A stretch of 12,330 nucleotides of DNA from Phoronis ovalis. Lineage: Eukaryota > Phoronida > Phoronidae. The position numbers were made by a program, and so were the translations under genes. This document shows positions 9,101-12,330 of the stretch, in pieces (within the stretch, counting starts at the first letter, position 1; the number at the start of each line of letters is the position of its first letter). The stretch is taken from NCBI GenBank assembly GCA_028565635.1, contig JAOXYB010046014.1:1-12330 (forward strand), given 5' to 3'. Under the pieces are notes generated by a model. That model ran no database searches, was not told the DNA's origin, and saw only the letters and a program-made list of their open reading frames with translations.

Positions 9101-9366
9101 CCGTTATTATATGGTTAATAGTACTAAGTGTTATAGTGGCTATGGTAATTATTTTCCTAATGCTGGGTAACAGAAGCAAAAGTAAACAACAAAAAAGAGA
9201 AGAAAAGCTTAAACAAAAAATAGCTCAACACTACAGTGACATGGGAAATACAAGTCGAGTGGCAAGCGTGTCTGGTTATGGAACTAGGCGATCGAGTGGG
9301 GCGAGCTTCGTCAGTCATGCAACTGCGATACCTGGTCCTCCAAGTCGACCAACTACACCATACTGA
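46..9366 (+). CDS. Twelve-exon type I membrane protein: two IgGFc-binding domains, metal-binding motifs, collagen, EGF, TM
   Basis: Seen: joining 46-106, 515-639, 1430-2605, 2966-3131, 3372-4648, 5183-5282, 5550-5645, 6405-6767, 7050-7172, 7418-7540, 8330-8437 and 9041-9366 gives an uninterrupted 4044-nt frame (1347 residues plus stop). Every junction is GT-AG and every phase matches (1,0,0,1,0,1,1,1,1,1,1). Domain order is signal peptide, IgGFc-binding domain, DNDCDG module, second IgGFc-binding domain, second DNDCDG module, collagen, two cbEGFs, partial EGF, transmembrane helix, cytoplasmic tail. Known: the IgGFc-binding N-terminal family is named after vertebrate FCGBP and occurs in many invertebrate secreted proteins. 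cbEGF and collagen are extracellular modules. Inferred: a cell-surface recognition or adhesion protein; the ligand is unknown, and binding to IgG cannot be meant in an invertebrate. A 5' UTR exon may lie outside the window. Domain calls are made by eye. Confidence 0.9.
107..514 (+). other. Intron 1 (408 bp)
   Basis: This phase-1 intron runs from gtaagt at 107 to the ttgtag acceptor at 511-514. It separates the signal peptide from the first IgGFc-binding domain. Inside I see a short imperfect duplication of 9 bases at 201-218 (CGTACTGCA then CGTACTGTA) and an 80-codon minus-strand open frame with no recognisable domain, and nothing else I can support. Confidence 0.75.
515..639 (+). CDS. Exon 2: beginning of first IgGFc-binding domain
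   Basis: This exon encodes residues 22-62, starting [18 protein letters not shown]. It matches the start of the second copy at 3372 onward ([16 protein letters not shown], then EEP and the ELF strand), which fixes the acceptor after ttgtag at 511-514. The exon starts with two bases completing a Gly codon and ends on a full Gln codon before gtaatt (phase 0). In the second unit the corresponding sequence is continuous with the rest of the domain, so this exon boundary is specific to unit 1. Confidence 0.85.
640..1429 (+). other. Intron 2 (790 bp)
   Basis: This phase-0 intron interrupts the first IgGFc-binding domain, from gtaatt at 640 to the acceptor ctactttttag ending at 1429. It is AT-rich with no coding frame I can support. 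Its one notable element is a perfect 16-base palindrome at 806-821 (GAAGAACATGTTCTTC). The paralogous second unit has no intron at this place. Confidence 0.8.
806..821. repeat. Perfect 16-bp palindrome in intron 2
   Basis: GAAGAACATGTTCTTC reads the same on both strands over 16 bases. Its central ten bases, GAACATGTTC, fit the RRRCWWGYYY half-site pattern known for p53-family proteins, but only one half-site is present. The surrounding intron is otherwise unremarkable. Function is unknown and chance occurrence is possible. Confidence 0.5.
1430..2605 (+). CDS. Exon 3: main body of first IgGFc-binding domain
   Basis: The exon encodes 392 residues (63-454), entered in phase 0 after tttttag and left in phase 0 at ATCAG before gtaaga. 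Recognition rests on family-like segments: a VVYGVN..Y..DAF block, [20 protein letters not shown], an [14 protein letters not shown] block, [28 protein letters not shown] and [10 protein letters not shown]. The same blocks recur in exon 5, about 70% identical by hand over residues 112-172. Several N-X-S/T sites are visible (for example at 64 and 110), as expected for a secreted domain. The first codon is GTG read as internal Val, not a start, because it continues exon 2. Confidence 0.93.
2606..2965 (+). other. Intron 3 (360 bp)
   Basis: This phase-0 intron lies between the first IgGFc-binding domain and its acidic module, running from gtaaga at 2606 to the acceptor ctttttcacag ending at 2965. 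The equivalent intron in unit 2 (4649-5182) has the same phase and position, so it predates the duplication. I see no gene or repeat inside. Confidence 0.85.
2966..3131 (+). CDS. Exon 4: first DNDCDG / DDDGDG acidic metal-binding module
   Basis: The exon encodes residues 455-509 plus the first base of Gly 510. It begins PC and carries [17 protein letters not shown] (464-480), followed by [14 protein letters not shown] and a Pro-rich linker. The D-x-D-x-D-G spacing with flanking cysteines resembles the MopE-type putative metal-binding motif and thrombospondin type-3-like calcium loops. Calcium binding is inferred from the acidic spacing, not shown. The exon ends in phase 1 at gtttgt, a weaker donor than the others. 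Both halves of the module sit in one exon here, but are split by an intron in unit 2. Confidence 0.88.
3372..4648 (+). CDS. Exon 5: complete second IgGFc-binding domain
   Basis: The exon covers residues 511-935 in a single 1277-nt exon, starting with the GT that completes Gly 510 and ending in phase 0 at AACGCG before gtaagt. It repeats unit 1 throughout: [48 protein letters not shown], the [16 protein letters not shown] block, [20 protein letters not shown] and GMRLAKINA at the end. Multiple N-X-S/T sites are visible. Because the whole domain is in one exon, it gives the intact reference against which the exon 2/3 split of unit 1 can be read. The ATG at 3404 is internal. Confidence 0.93.
4649..5182 (+). 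other. Intron 5 (534 bp)
   Basis: This phase-0 intron runs from gtaagt at 4649 to the acceptor gttctgcag ending at 5182, the counterpart of intron 3. A 63-codon plus-strand open frame inside shows no domain or splice support. I see no repeat or RNA gene. Confidence 0.85.
5183..5282 (+). CDS. Exon 6: second DNDCDG module, first half
   Basis: The exon encodes residues 936-968 and the first base of Asp 969. It begins PC and carries [17 protein letters not shown] (945-961), nearly identical to exon 4. It ends in phase 1 at ATCG before gtatgt, inside the module, where unit 1 has no intron. The acidic side chains and flanking cysteines suggest a divalent-cation-binding loop, by analogy with MopE-type motifs. 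Confidence 0.86.
5550..5645 (+). CDS. Exon 7: second acidic module, second half, with Pro-rich linker
   Basis: The exon encodes the end of Asp 969 through residue 1000 and one base of Tyr 1001. [12 protein letters not shown] matches [12 protein letters not shown] of exon 4 and is followed by a spacer rich in Pro, Asp and Asn ([10 protein letters not shown]). The acceptor is tttttacag ending at 5549 and the donor is gtgagt at 5646. Both ends are phase 1, so this 96-nt exon could be skipped without frame loss. The linker leads directly into the collagen stretch. Confidence 0.84.
5847..5917. repeat. Inverted repeat, 12-bp arms, in intron 7
   Basis: The left arm CTTTTCCAAGGC (5847-5858) is the exact reverse complement of GCCTTGGAAAAG (5906-5917), with a 47-base spacer. 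It could be a remnant of a small foldback transposon or an intronic RNA hairpin. No flanking target-site duplication is evident by eye. Confidence 0.55.
6143..6189. repeat. Hairpin-forming inverted repeat, 14-bp arms, in intron 7
   Basis: The left arm AAATCCAGCCGTTA (6143-6156) pairs perfectly with TAACGGCTGGATTT (6176-6189) around a 19-base loop. The arms are more GC-rich than the intron around them, which makes chance less likely. A foldback element remnant or structured intronic RNA are both possible. Confidence 0.6.
6405..6767 (+). CDS. Exon 8: collagen triple-helix segment
   Basis: The whole collagen stretch is in one 363-nt exon (residues 1002-1121, with split codons at each end, phase 1 to 1). 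After YIQYVQ come 20 Gly-X-Y triplets (1007-1066), a five-residue break GPSVQ (1067-1071), 15 more triplets (1072-1116) and AFENQ. About 110 residues is short compared with fibrillar collagens and resembles the collagen stalks of membrane or defence collagens. Known: Gly-X-Y repeats trimerise, so the mature protein is probably a trimer, which would cluster six IgGFc-binding domains. Being phase-symmetric, the exon could have arrived by exon shuffling. Confidence 0.94.
7050..7172 (+). CDS. Exon 9: calcium-binding EGF domain 1
   Basis: The exon encodes residues 1123-1162 with split Asp 1122 and Asp 1163, phase 1 to 1. It starts D-D-D-E-C and has six cysteines in EGF spacing: C1126, the GGC, QRC, then C-x-C after a tyrosine, and the final SC. 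The segment [12 protein letters not shown] fits the known Asn/Asp beta-hydroxylation consensus of calcium-binding EGF domains. It directly follows the collagen exon, so the EGF domains form a membrane-proximal stalk. Confidence 0.93.
7418..7540 (+). CDS. Exon 10: calcium-binding EGF domain 2
   Basis: The exon encodes residues 1164-1203 with split Asp 1163, phase 1 to 1, and has the same length as exon 9. It begins D-L-N-E-C and retains all six cysteines. In the hydroxylation segment [12 protein letters not shown] a His stands where Phe or Tyr is usual, so beta-hydroxylation is less certain. The acceptor is ctctttgcag ending at 7417 and the donor is gtaagt at 7541. The terminal base G can be joined in frame either to exon 11 or to the candidate alternative terminal exon at 7918. 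Confidence 0.93.
7918..8078 (+). CDS. Candidate alternative terminal exon giving a secreted isoform
   Basis: Seen: a pyrimidine-biased stretch ends in cttcaaatag at 7917. If exon 10 (phase 1, carrying G) is spliced there, the frame reads [15 protein letters not shown] and continues to a TAA at 8076-8078, adding 53 residues. The tail is strongly basic near its start and has three cysteines, but no hydrophobic segment. AATAAA overlaps the stop at 8074-8079, and a GT-rich stretch (GTGTGATGTTTTT, 8089-8101) follows. Inferred: use of this exon would end the protein after EGF 2 at about 1256 residues, without membrane anchor or cytoplasmic tail. I do not recognise the tail as a known domain. It could instead be a chance open frame or a fossil exon. 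Confidence 0.45.
8045..8062 (+). repeat. Short hairpin just before the alternative stop and poly(A) signal
   Basis: GCTACG (8045-8050) pairs exactly with CGTAGC (8057-8062) around TCGAAA. It ends 11 bases before the AATAAA at 8074-8079. It lies within the candidate coding tail, so it may be incidental. Confidence 0.35.
8074..8079 (+). terminator. Candidate internal poly(A) signal (AATAAA) in intron 10
   Basis: A perfect AATAAA overlaps the TAA stop of the candidate alternative terminal exon. It is followed 9 bases later by a GT-rich stretch (8089-8101) like a downstream cleavage element. Such hexamers are common in AT-rich DNA. The combination with an in-phase exon and a GT-rich element raises the chance that it is used. 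Confidence 0.4.
8330..8437 (+). CDS. Exon 11: EGF-like remnant with four cysteines
   Basis: The exon encodes residues 1205-1239 with split Asp 1204 and Asn 1240, phase 1 to 1. It starts D-A-D-E-C like the two cbEGF exons and keeps C1208, C1215, C1221 and C1230. The expected C-x-C and final cysteine are missing: after C1230 it reads LDFVGNSLS. The exon is 15 nt shorter than exons 9 and 10. The acceptor is attttgcag ending at 8329 and the donor is gtaagt at 8438. It could be a decayed EGF domain or a juxtamembrane cap using two disulfides. Confidence 0.85.
8438..9040 (+). other. Intron 11 (603 bp)
   Basis: This phase-1 intron runs from gtaagt at 8438 to catttgtttcag ending at 9040. It is AT-rich. 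A 65-codon open frame overlapping its end has no domain and is explained by chance continuity with exon 12. I see no repeat or RNA gene. Confidence 0.85.
9041..9366 (+). CDS. Exon 12: transmembrane helix and cytoplasmic tail
   Basis: The exon encodes residues 1241-1347 and the TGA stop at 9364-9366. After a short polar juxtamembrane piece, residues 1258-1281 (9094-9165) form one long hydrophobic segment rich in Ile, Val and Leu. It is followed by N-R-S-K-S-K and a Lys/Arg/Gln-rich stretch, which fits the positive-inside rule for a type I membrane protein. The 65-residue tail contains Y1304-S-D-M1307 (YxxM, and also a YxxPhi pattern), RRSS at 1322-1325, and a Pro-rich end [11 protein letters not shown]. 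Known: YxxM can bind PI3-kinase SH2 domains when phosphorylated, and YxxPhi can bind AP-2. That either is used here is inference. Confidence 0.92.
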
Positions 9367-9449
9367 AATAATTAACTCTGCAATATAGGTTAATTTAGTA
9401 TATATTTATATTTGTATGTGGACAAATGAAAAATAGAAATACTATGAAT

Positions 9450-9455
9450 AATAAA
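9450..9455 (+). terminator. Poly(A) signal for the plus-strand gene
   Basis: AATAAA lies 84 bases after the TGA at 9364-9366 and is the first perfect hexamer downstream of it. It implies a short 3' UTR of about 100 bases. Another AATAAA at 9796-9801 would extend the transcript into the end of the convergent gene. Confidence 0.6.
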
Positions 9456-9746
9456 TAGGCACACAACTATATGTCGGGTTAATCTTCGTTACGGAAACAT
9501 ATACGTGCGTGACATTGTTTCATGATTCGTTCCTTATTGCGCATCATTCATCAATGCATTATTCTAATTATACGAATGCGGTTATTGACATACGGATATC
9601 TTGCACGAACATTTGCGTGTAATAACGACATAATATTTCCTTACAAACAAGATTCTTTTAATTATCACACTTACAAGCATGTTATATATTTGGCGTTAAC
9701 ATGTAGAAAGTTATTCCATCTGTTTACATTTACCTTAATTATTAAT

Positions 9747-9752
9747 TTTATT
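9747..9752 (-). terminator. Candidate poly(A) signal for the PhyH-family gene
   Basis: TTTATT on the plus strand is AATAAA on the minus strand, 77 bases beyond the stop codon of the PhyH-family gene. A second minus-strand hexamer at 9825-9830 overlaps the stop codon itself. The one further downstream is the more ordinary position. Confidence 0.45.
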
Positions 9753-9828
9753 CATATACTGTAGTAAATGCTATATACTAAAAGCAAAAGAAGAAAATAA
9801 AGTTGCCATTGAACGAAATCAATTTTTA

Positions 9829-10911
9829 TTATTCCTTCCAGTTGAAATCCGACTTATATCCTTCCGAGTTAACAGGCTCGGCTTCGTCCAGTACCGCAGG
9901 ATACGGGTAATCTAATGTTAAAAGACGTCGCATTCGGGGTGTTGCACGTTCCGCTACTTCTAGCTTCAACACTCTTTTGATGTCTTCCATTGGACGAATG
10001 AATTTCGGCAGGTACTGCAGTATAAGGCCAGTTCGAGACTCTTGACTTCTGTTTGGCATAGCAGCGTGATGGATGAGACCGAGAAAAACAATGACATCGC
10101 CAGCCTTTCCAATGGTTCGAATGCAATTGTTGTAGAAATTGTCTGCATCAGGGTACACAGCTGTAGTTTGGGTGCCAGACACTACTCCTGTAGCTCCATT
10201 TTTTTCGGTAAAATCATCCAAGAGGACAGTTGCTTGCATATTCATGTAAAACGGTATCTCTTTCGCTTTTGGAGTCACTGGCCAATGCTTTTTCTCGTAA
10301 TAATCCCAATAAGGGTAATCAATATGAGGTTCTTGACCGGAGCCTCCTGGAAACAAGGTATTGCTGGCAACACTGCCTAGTTGAAAATCGTCTCCTAAAA
10401 TGTTTTCACCAATAGCCATGACTTTTGGATGTTGCACCATCTTCTCAAACACCAGCCCTTTATTGAATAAATTCCATACTCTCGCTTGCAGGTCAACCGT
10501 CGCGTCATCGCTTCCTTGGAAATGAGTGGCTTTCTTGCCTTCGGTATGAATGTAATAGTGAATCAATTCACGAGCATTAGCAACATCATCTGCATCGAAA
10601 CACTGATTTAAGCAGACGAAACCATTACCAAACCTCAATTCCTCTACAAGAATGTCAACATTCAAATCAGTCGAGTTTTCGTAGTCATCTACTTTAACTT
10701 TATGCTGCAGTGGTGGACAACGTAATGACATGGCGTCCATGGTAGTAGATCGTTCCTGCATACAGCTGGTAGACATAAGCCGCGTTTGGTATTTGTAACT
10801 GATCCATGGCGTTGTTTTCGAAACCAGTTTGGACAGTACACGAGTTTTGCATTGACGTCGAGCGTGGGAAAATGTCGAAAAGATACGACCAAGCATTGGT
10901 GTTGTCATCAT
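9829..10911 (-). CDS. Phytanoyl-CoA dioxygenase (PhyH) family Fe(II)/2-oxoglutarate oxygenase
   Basis: The single coding exon gives 360 residues from the ATG at 10911. Known: the family uses Fe(II) and 2-oxoglutarate to hydroxylate a substrate. Seen: H196-x-D198 in QEPHIDYPY, the distal H282 in HAAMPNRS, and R293 in ESRTG. The His-to-Asn spacing of 5 and His-to-Arg spacing of 11 match the PhyH pattern, so the metal and co-substrate sites look intact. The fold starts near residue 87 (ILVEELRFGNGFVCL). The first 52 residues have no Asp or Glu and many Arg, Lys, Ser and Thr, like a mitochondrial leader. The frame stays open to an ATG at 11088, but a tattttttcag acceptor six bases before MMTTPML makes 10911 the better start. 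The substrate cannot be read from the sequence, and a peroxisomal role is not supported because the C-terminus NWKE is not a PTS1. Confidence 0.9.
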   Translation of the reverse strand: MMTTPMLGRIFSTFSHARRQCKTRVLSKLVSKTTPWISYKYQTRLMSTSCMQERSTTMDAMSLRCPPLQHKVKVDDYENSTDLNVDILVEELRFGNGFVCLNQCFDADDVANARELIHYYIHTEGKKATHFQGSDDATVDLQARVWNLFNKGLVFEKMVQHPKVMAIGENILGDDFQLGSVASNTLFPGGSGQEPHIDYPYWDYYEKKHWPVTPKAKEIPFYMNMQATVLLDDFTEKNGATGVVSGTQTTAVYPDADNFYNNCIRTIGKAGDVIVFLGLIHHAAMPNRSQESRTGLILQYLPKFIRPMEDIKRVLKLEVAERATPRMRRLLTLDYPYPAVLDEAEPVNSEGYKSDFNWKE

Positions 10912-10916
10912 CAATT

Positions 10917-10930
10917 CTGAAAAAATATCA
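10917..10930 (-). other. Probable splice acceptor just upstream of the PhyH start codon
   Basis: Read on the minus strand the sequence is tgatattttttcag, then AATTG and two consecutive ATG codons. A pyrimidine run followed by CAG is typical of a 3' splice site. It implies a 5' UTR exon further upstream (above 10930) whose donor I could not identify with confidence. The residues upstream in the open frame would then be intron. Confidence 0.55.
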
Positions 10931-11219
10931 TTATTTATTCGACGAATTTTCCCGCTATTGCTCAAATCCAAAGAAATGATAAAACTAAACGTAAATATAA
11001 GCATTGAATAATAACGTATATTTGCATTGCATAGGTATTTAAGGTTTTTTACTCCAGGTGCAATATTGTTTCTTTTACTGCTCCGCATAATATTTGATGA
11101 CTATACAGTAAGGTATCCAAAAAGTTGGTATTTTTTGTAATTTTTCCAATTAAACGTGTAAGTTGTTGTTCGATGACCTGGAATTTCGGATTAATTCAAA
11201 TACGTCGAAAGTCTGAATG

Positions 11220-11265
11220 TTACACTTGGAGACTGATATTAAAAAGGATCCTTTTATCAGTGTAA
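11220..11265. repeat. Nested dyad upstream of the PhyH gene
   Basis: The core AAAAGGATCCTTTT (11241-11254 or one base offset) is a perfect 14-base palindrome. ACTGAT (11232-11237) and ATCAGT (11256-11261) flank it with a small bulge. The outer arms TTACACT (11220-11226) and AGTGTAA (11259-11265) are also complementary, offering an alternative pairing. It may be a cruciform or a binding site for a dimeric protein. It lies about 310-355 bases upstream of the start codon. Confidence 0.5.
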
Positions 11266-11436
11266 ATATTGTCATGATTTTGGAAGTCTAGTCCGACTGT
11301 ATATAGCACGCCCCCACATCAGAATTCAAGATCGATTATCCCCGAGGACAGCGCCTAAGTCCGGAGGACGGATGTATGGAACTGTCTATCACTGATTCAT
11401 TACGTTGAAAAATCCAAACAAGAAGTGAACGAAGCA

Positions 11437-11502
11437 ATGGGTAGTCTACCTTTAGAAGACGACTGTGGTGCTTCGTCTGCAACTAGCAGACGCAGTACCC
11501 AT
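11437..11502. repeat. Nested hairpin sequence
   Basis: The outer arms ATGGGTA (11437-11443) and TACCCAT (11496-11502) are exact complements. Inside, CGTCTGC (11474-11480) and GCAGACG (11486-11492) form a 7-bp stem with loop AACTA. The region is less AT-rich than its surroundings. A structured RNA or foldback remnant is possible, and no known RNA family is recognised. Confidence 0.4.
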
Positions 11503-11672
11503 CGAGTCTGTCTTTTCCCCTAAAGAGTCGAGCTTGGCAAACCTTAGTTAGAATAACTGCTAATATCTCCAATGATTTATTTAATCAGAAAACATGCATT
11601 AAACTTCAGCTGGCAGATAGAAGACTGATAGAGTTTTGCCTCATATAAAGTTGACTATAGGTGCCCGACTGG

Positions 11673-11690
11673 TAGCCTGATTACAGGCTA
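11673..11690. repeat. Short perfect hairpin
   Basis: TAGCCTG (11673-11679) pairs exactly with CAGGCTA (11684-11690) around a four-base loop ATTA. It is isolated and small, so chance is a reasonable explanation. Confidence 0.35.
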
Positions 11691-12330
11691 AAGAAGGATT
11701 TTAAATTTGTAGCTAGTTTACAGTAGTGTCGATTTTACGCTTATTTCTTCGTTTATAATATTACTATCAATAAATTAATTAGTTATTGAAAATAAAAATA
11801 CACAAAATTCGAATATTGGACCCTTCATCGTCTATCATATTAATGAGTGCTATCAAAACTGTTAGCATTTAAATATGACACTGAAAATAAGTTACACGGT
11901 TGAAAAAAAATATAATAATACAAAGGTCATTATTTATTCGGACTGAGCCCAGTCTATTCGACTGGCTGTCATAGCGTGGTCATATATAGATGGCTATATA
12001 TTCTGCAACGACCGACGGTACACTCGGGTTTATAATGACGGTGTTAACTAAATTCCCAGGTTTCTGATAGGGGGGCATTTGGCCAGCATGTCAAATTTCT
12101 ATGTGGCAATTATAAGTAACCCGGAAGCAACCGCTATGGCTACTGACAATCACTGTTAATTAATATATAAACGTGATGGCTAAAAATACTCCTTGGTAAG
12201 CTCTTCCGAACATATCACATCTGACAGCTAAACAATTGGCTAAACACATATGCCTTGCCGGTATGAAAAATTATGCAAATCAGTTGAACCATATATACTT
12301 CGTCAAGCACGAGGTGCTCAATATATAATA

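Larger units (their letters stand above)
9367..9828. other. Convergent intergenic spacer (3' UTRs of both genes)
   Basis: The 462 bases between the stop codons of the two convergent genes are AT-rich and hold the probable 3' ends of both. The plus strand has AATAAA at 9450-9455 and 9796-9801. The minus strand has AATAAA (TTTATT as written) at 9747-9752 and overlapping the stop at 9825-9830. If the distal signals are used the two transcripts overlap. An 80-codon open frame at 9522-9764 is not supported by any domain. Confidence 0.7.
11089..12330. other. Upstream region of the PhyH gene, no gene seen
   Basis: About 1.2 kb without a supported coding frame on either strand. It presumably holds the PhyH promoter, the first non-coding exon and its intron. 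A TATATA-type sequence occurs at about 11300, but no start site can be fixed. Dyad-symmetric sequences at 11220-11265, 11437-11502 and 11673-11690 are listed separately. No tRNA, rRNA or transposase sequence is recognisable. Confidence 0.6.

Noticed and set aside
9522-9764. Plus-strand 80-residue open frame between the convergent genes
   Set aside because: Hydrophobic and AT-driven composition, no domain, and its position in the 3' UTR spacer argue against coding.
10042-10380. Plus-strand 112-residue open frame opposite the PhyH gene
   Set aside because: It is antisense to the catalytic core of a well-supported enzyme and shows no domain of its own.
10912-11088. Extra 59 N-terminal residues of the PhyH-family protein
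   Set aside because: A pyrimidine-rich CAG acceptor separates this stretch from the ATG-ATG at 10911, and a leader-like sequence begins only after that ATG. It is probably intron, though a start at 11088 is not strictly excluded.
1-12330. CRISPR array, tRNA or rRNA genes, transposase genes
   Set aside because: No regularly spaced direct repeats, no cloverleaf with a TTCGA-type arm in proper spacing, and no transposase or reverse-transcriptase motif was visible on either strand.

Overview
This is a stretch of an animal nuclear genome. The evidence is AT-rich, spliced genes with GT-AG introns, AATAAA poly(A) signals, and extracellular modules (IgGFc-binding, collagen, calcium-binding EGF) joined by phase-1 introns. 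No bacterial ribosome binding sites or operons are visible. The domain set, with IgGFc-binding domains joined to DNDCDG metal-binding motifs, is of the kind I associate with marine invertebrates, especially molluscs. That placement is inference and I cannot name a genus. Layout: positions 46-9366 on the plus strand hold one apparently complete 12-exon gene. Its splice phases all agree and the joined frame is 4044 nt, encoding 1347 residues. In order the protein has a signal peptide (1-21), a first IgGFc-binding N-terminal domain (22-454), an acidic DNDCDG/DDDGDG module (455-509), a second IgGFc-binding domain (511-935), a second acidic module (936-1000), a collagen stretch of 35 Gly-X-Y triplets with one break (1007-1116), two calcium-binding EGF domains, an EGF-like remnant with four cysteines, one membrane helix (about 1258-1281) and a 65-residue basic, Ser/Pro-rich cytoplasmic tail. 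I infer a type I cell-surface receptor or adhesion protein, possibly for microbe or matrix recognition. The two IgGFc-plus-acidic units are an internal tandem duplication whose halves differ in intron placement. Intron 10 (7541-8329) holds an open reading frame with its own acceptor, the correct splice phase, a stop codon overlapping AATAAA, and a GT-rich stretch just downstream. I read it as a candidate alternative terminal exon that would replace the membrane anchor with a short basic tail and give a secreted form. This is the most interesting observation in the window. Positions 9829-10911 on the minus strand encode a phytanoyl-CoA dioxygenase (PhyH) family protein of 360 residues with a complete Fe(II)/2-oxoglutarate site and a basic, mitochondrial-type leader. 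Its coding sequence is in one exon, and a splice acceptor just upstream of the start suggests a 5' UTR intron. The two genes converge, with 462 bp between their stop codons, and nothing suggests that they work together. The last 1.2 kb (11089-12330) has no supported gene. It lies upstream of the PhyH gene and contains a few dyad-symmetric sequences.
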